NCBI GenBank assembly: GCA_051439375.1
Contig: JBFRWB010000029.1
Location: 1-25,615, forward strand
DNA length: 25,615 bases
Source of the DNA: JBGTGT01 sp051439375
GTDB lineage: Bacteria > Cyanobacteriota > Cyanobacteriia > Cyanobacteriales > Microcystaceae
Direction of reading: 5' to 3'
The notes under the pieces were generated by a model that ran no database searches, was not told the origin of the DNA, and saw only the letters and a program-made list of their open reading frames with translations. Made by a program: the position numbers and the translations under genes. Position 1 is the stretch's first letter, and the number at the start of each line of letters is the position of its first letter. This document shows, one piece after another, positions 22,791-25,615 of the stretch.

Positions 22791-23966
22791 ATGACTCGAA
22801 CCATCGAAGAAATTAACGAGAAAATCCGCCAAAAAAAGGCAGTTGTGTGGACAGTCGAAGAACTAAAGGCGAAAGTTCCCGAACTCGGTGTGAAAGCGGT
22901 CTTTAAGCAGGTAGATGTGGTTTGTGCTGGCACATTTGAACCGATGGAATCATCCGCCGCAATGATCAATCTTGGCCATACCGATCCCCCCATCAAAATC
23001 CGTCAATGTTGGTTAGATGGGATACCCGCCTACGCCGGACTAGGGGCAGTGGATATTTACTTAGGGGCAACAGCCACGGCTGATTTGGGGGATAAAGACA
23101 ATTTAGAAGGAATACCCGAAAGAGGCGGCGGTCATGTCATAGAAGACTTAATTGCGGGGAATTCTGTCAATTTTAAAGCTATTGGCCAAGGGACAGACTG
23201 TTATCCTAGAGCGTCCTTTGAAACCACACTAACCAGCGATCGCATTAACCAGTTTTACCTATTTAACCCCCGTAACCTCTATCAAAACTTTATTGTGGGC
23301 GTTAATGGCGGCGATCGCCCTCTTTATACCTATTTAGGTCCCCTGCTTCCCCGTCTGGCTAATGCAGTTTATTCTAATTCTGGGGCAATATCTCCTCTGT
23401 TTAACGATCCTGACCTGCAAATTGTCGGCATTGGTAGCCGTATCTTTCTTGGTGGTGGAATTGGTTATGTATCTTGGGAAGGAACACAACATTTTCCTTT
23501 ACAGAAACGCCTAGAAAATCGTACCCCCGTCGGCCCTGCCGCTACCCTTGCGTTAATTGGAGATGCCAAACAAATGAATGCCCGTTGGGTACGAGGTTGT
23601 TATTTCAAAAACTATGGCCCCTCTTTGATGTTAGGAGTCGGTGTACCCTTTCCCGTGTTAAATGAAGAAGTTATTAGCAATTGCGCTGTCAAAGACGAAG
23701 AAATTGTCGCCCCTATCATAGATTTTGCCATTCCTCGCCGAGTGCGTCCAACCTTTGGCCTTGTAAGCTATGCGCAGCTAAAAAGTGGTCATCTGACAAT
23801 TGAAGGAAAAAGTGTGAAAGTTGCGCCCCTTGTTAGTTTGTCTCTATCCTTAGAAGTAGCAGAAACCCTCAAACAATGGATCGAAGCAGGAGAATTTACC
23901 CTAACCCCTGCGATCGCCCCCTTACCAAGCGATCGTCACTTTTTATCTCAGGAAGAATGGACATAA
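22791..23966 (+). CDS. Homocysteine biosynthesis (HcyBio/DUF39) family protein
   Basis: A 391-aa protein of the DUF39/HcyBio family. In methanogenic archaea the homologue (MA1821 type) takes part in building homocysteine directly from aspartate semialdehyde and a sulfide source, with a small ferredoxin-like partner. Family features are VVCAGTFEPMESSAAMINLG (43-62), the glycine-rich DGIPAYAGLGAVDIYLGATA region, GGGHVIEDLIAG, GQGTDCYPR and IGSRIFLGGGIGYVSWEGTQ. Conserved-position cysteines are C45, C73 and C137. No CBS or NIL/ferredoxin domain is fused and no ferredoxin partner gene is adjacent. The role in cyanobacteria, which also have standard methionine routes, is not settled. The ATG follows a heptamer array with no Shine-Dalgarno. 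Three HIP1 sites lie inside the gene, consistent with long residence. Confidence 0.85.
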   Translation: MTRTIEEINEKIRQKKAVVWTVEELKAKVPELGVKAVFKQVDVVCAGTFEPMESSAAMINLGHTDPPIKIRQCWLDGIPAYAGLGAVDIYLGATATADLGDKDNLEGIPERGGGHVIEDLIAGNSVNFKAIGQGTDCYPRASFETTLTSDRINQFYLFNPRNLYQNFIVGVNGGDRPLYTYLGPLLPRLANAVYSNSGAISPLFNDPDLQIVGIGSRIFLGGGIGYVSWEGTQHFPLQKRLENRTPVGPAATLALIGDAKQMNARWVRGCYFKNYGPSLMLGVGVPFPVLNEEVISNCAVKDEEIVAPIIDFAIPRRVRPTFGLVSYAQLKSGHLTIEGKSVKVAPLVSLSLSLEVAETLKQWIEAGEFTLTPAIAPLPSDRHFLSQEEWT

Positions 23967-24086
23967 TTCTTTAATTTTGAGATAAAGATTGAAGTTACTT
24001 AATCCGCTAAACTTGATGACGAGGGCAAGCTTCTCCCTTCTCTCTCATGACATCATTATCTTTAGATCAGGAGATTATTATCCCCC

Positions 24087-24521
24087 ATGGATCAAGCGAA
24101 CCAAGACAATCATACTGACAACAATACCCGTAGTTTTCTTTACGAGGTTGTCTTCTCGTCTGCTAAGGCTAAACCATCCCAACGACCTAATCGTCAAGCC
24201 AAAAAGGTATTCAAAGTCCCTTATGAGCGCATGGCTCAAGAAATGAAGCGGATTAACCAACTAGGCGGTACGATTGTTAAGATTACGCCTATTGTTGACC
24301 TTGAAATGCCCCAAGACACAGAGACAAATCTTCCTTGGTGGCTAGAAATTACGACAACCACACCTCCTTGTCTCTATTATTTTGGTCCATTTGATAGTAA
24401 AGCTGAAGCTCAAACCGAACAAGGCGGATATATAGAGGATTTAGAAGCAGAAGGGGCAACAGGGATTAAAGTTGATATCAAGCAAACTCAGCCGACTGTT
24501 TTAACTCAAGAAATAGATTAA
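24087..24521 (+). CDS. CpcD-like phycobilisome linker domain fused to DUF1816
   Basis: A 144-aa soluble protein with two small domains. Residues ~16-68 match the CpcD/linker fold: SFLYEVVFSSAKAK, then KVFKVPYERMAQEMKRINQL and GGTIVKITPI, where PYxRMxQEMxRIxxLGGxIxxI is the linker signature. Residues ~82-140 match DUF1816: LPWWLEITTTTPPCLYYFGP, then FDSKAEAQTEQGGYIEDLEA and EGATGI. CpcD domains cap phycobilisome rods or join FNR to them; DUF1816 has no assigned function. The fusion suggests a phycobilisome-associated accessory protein, for example in rod capping, stress remodelling or docking. The ATG at 24087 has GGAG about 13 nt upstream. It converges on the CcmS-like gene with 16 nt between stops. 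Confidence 0.8.
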   Translation: MDQANQDNHTDNNTRSFLYEVVFSSAKAKPSQRPNRQAKKVFKVPYERMAQEMKRINQLGGTIVKITPIVDLEMPQDTETNLPWWLEITTTTPPCLYYFGPFDSKAEAQTEQGGYIEDLEAEGATGIKVDIKQTQPTVLTQEID

Positions 24522-24537
24522 AAATAGTTTGACTAAC

Positions 24538-24960
24538 TTATAACGCTTTGAGTTGTTGTTCGAGTAATTCAATCAGTTGATCAAGCGTGGCTTCACTCTC
24601 TGTTAAACATTGAGGAGGGGAGGGTTCAGGTTGAAAATAGAGTAATTTCAGTTGATTGTCTCCAATCACAAGAATAGCGATGTCTTTTTGTGGATCGTGA
24701 TTTTCAATAATACCAAGAATTTCCTGAATTTTTTGCCCCACTTGTTGATTGAGTTGAGCGATCGCTTCGTGGGAACAACAGATAAAATGAGGTTCGGGTT
24801 TAACATCAATTCCCAAGGTTTCCTTTGTCTCTCCCCATTCTTGACGTAACCCCCACGCGACCGCAGCCAGTTCTTTTTGGTATTGTTGACTAAATTGATC
24901 AAGTTTTTGTAACCACGGGTTAGGCTTGTTATCTGGGGCCGGACTACCAAATTGAATCAT
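24538..24960 (-). CDS. CcmS-like beta-carboxysome assembly chaperone (probable)
   Basis: A 140-aa soluble cyanobacterial protein. Its layout resembles CcmS, a small factor that helps shell-protein handling in beta-carboxysome assembly: a polar N-terminus with NPWLQKLDQFSQQYQKELAA, then VAWGLRQEWGETKETLGID, PHFICCSHEAIAQLNQQVGQ, KIQEILGIIENHDP, a beta-strand pair AILVIGDNQLKLLYFQPEPS, and a C-terminal helix LDQLIELLEQQLKAL. I recognise the family pattern from memory; there is no catalytic motif to confirm it and no ccm gene nearby. A neutral name would be conserved cyanobacterial protein. ATG 24960 is followed by nothing unusual; the gene is monocistronic and convergent with the linker gene. 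Confidence 0.58.
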   Translation of the reverse strand: MIQFGSPAPDNKPNPWLQKLDQFSQQYQKELAAVAWGLRQEWGETKETLGIDVKPEPHFICCSHEAIAQLNQQVGQKIQEILGIIENHDPQKDIAILVIGDNQLKLLYFQPEPSPPQCLTESEATLDQLIELLEQQLKAL

Positions 24961-25033
24961 TGAACTAAATGATGAATGGTAAATTACACATTATACAAAT
25001 TATAAAATCTTCTATAGTCCTCAAAGTAAAAAG

Positions 25034-25342
25034 TTATTGCTTTTCGTAGGAAGAACAGCCCTCACAAGGGCCACAGGGGTTAATAGCACATCGAAGATAA
25101 GGAGAACGAGCATTATAGCGACAGGTAATATCTCCAATGTATCTTGGAGCATAGGGGGGCGGTTCTGGCGGTTCACGAGAAGGAAGGTGATCCAAGGAAC
25201 GATGATATAAATAACGCTGACGAATTGCTCTCATTCGTCGATGAAACCGTTGTTTTGCCTTGCGAATCGCAAATAGGGAGATGATTGCAGGAATAAGAGC
25301 CAGCAGAAAAATTAATAAAATCCAGACCACGGCATCACTCAT
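25034..25342 (-). CDS. DUF6464 family protein, membrane-anchored with Cys cluster
   Basis: A 102-aa cyanobacterial protein. A single N-terminal membrane helix (residues ~6-25, VWILLIFLLALIPAIISLFA) is followed by a very basic stretch (RKAKQRFHRRMRAIRQRY), a proline-rich linker and a conserved cysteine-rich end. The end reads YIGDITCRYNARSPYLRCAI then NPCGPCEGCSSYE, with C74, C85, C90, C93 and C96. The spacing C-x4-C-x2-C-x2-C suggests metal or Fe-S binding; that is inference. The basic stretch after the helix predicts a cytoplasmic C-terminus. The family function is unknown. Confidence 0.75.
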   Translation of the reverse strand: MSDAVVWILLIFLLALIPAIISLFAIRKAKQRFHRRMRAIRQRYLYHRSLDHLPSREPPEPPPYAPRYIGDITCRYNARSPYLRCAINPCGPCEGCSSYEKQ

Positions 25343-25615
25343 GATGATAGGAAGACATAACTCATCTTAATATAACGCTACCGACCAATAACTGATTTTC
25401 AGAGATCCCTACTGTAAAACACCTTAATGCGTAGAGCGTATAGAAGTGCGAGGATCTTGCTCGCTATATGTACTAAAAATAAGATATAGCCGCTCCTAAA
25501 AACTTACTCAAACTTACTCATTTAAGTAATCGCAGACCGAACAGCTTTGTCTGCTAGGGTCAGAGAATCTCACTCTGAAGAAAAAGTGCCAGTTGGCTTG
25601 CTACTCACCCCCACC
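25343..25615. other. 273-bp region at the right window edge, unassigned
   Basis: It shows an exact 10-bp tandem repeat AACTTACTCA at 25501-25520, an inverted repeat GCAGAC/GTCTGC (25532-25537, 25549-25554) and, next to it, TCAGAG/CTCTGA (25560-25578). A plus-strand frame is open from about 25524 to the edge without a start codon. I cannot assign it; it may continue outside the window. Confidence 0.35.

Noticed and set aside
24666..24950. Open frames inside the CcmS-like gene (for example 94 codons on the minus strand)
   Set aside because: Shadow frames with basic, low-quality composition; the 140-aa frame has the conserved pattern.
1..25615. CRISPR arrays, tRNA or rRNA genes, intact transposases
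   Set aside because: None seen on reading both strands; the tandem arrays here have no spacers and there are no cas genes.
25520..25615. Cobalamin-type riboswitch or TnpB C-terminus at the right edge
   Set aside because: The short stems do not carry the conserved B12-box pattern, and the open frame has no recognisable transposase motif.

Overview
The window comes from a unicellular-type, nitrogen-fixing cyanobacterium with a low-GC genome. Four things point there: a Mg-chelatase ChlH for chlorophyll synthesis; Ycf66, a high-light-inducible protein and a CpcD-type phycobilisome linker; a CnfR/PatB-type ferredoxin-HTH activator of nif genes; and 14 copies of the cyanobacterial HIP1 octamer GCGATCGC. 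Cyanothece/Crocosphaera-like relatives fit, but the sequence alone does not fix the genus.

Layout. (1) 1-2498: the 3' part of chlH, closed by a bidirectional terminator. (2) 2557-6865: an accessory islet without HIP1 sites. It holds a three-gene minus-strand unit (86-aa unknown protein, DUF262 protein, HEPN RNase-like protein), a HicA-like/HicB pair, a DUF6883/DUF4926 pair, an orphan antitoxin-like ORF, and decayed fragments including a VanY-type peptidase with its catalytic core deleted. (3) 6884-12995: housekeeping metabolism, with a GT4 glycosyltransferase and an adenosine-deaminase-like amidohydrolase on the minus strand, aroB (shikimate pathway), argC (arginine) and an M20 amidohydrolase. 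(4) 13423-16596: cnfR/patB without nif neighbours, a classical aldo/keto reductase with its own terminator, and a restriction-subunit remnant. (5) 16607-21931: a likely minus-strand operon ycf66 > beta-propeller lipoprotein > Fe-S aldo/keto reductase > DUF2809 membrane protein, and upstream of it a UbiB/ABC1 kinase-like gene. (6) 22123-25342: a 50-aa Hli protein with an RpaB-type upstream element, tandem repeats, a homocysteine-biosynthesis (DUF39) protein, a CpcD-DUF1816 fusion, a CcmS-like carboxysome chaperone and a DUF6464 protein.

How the parts fit: the core genes serve photosynthesis (chlorophyll, phycobilisome, light stress, perhaps carboxysome), amino-acid synthesis and nitrogen fixation control. 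The 2.5-6.9 kb islet looks like a landing site for small toxin/antitoxin or defence modules. Its DUF262-HEPN-86-aa operon is the best candidate here for a poorly described system; that reading is inference from domains and gene order.
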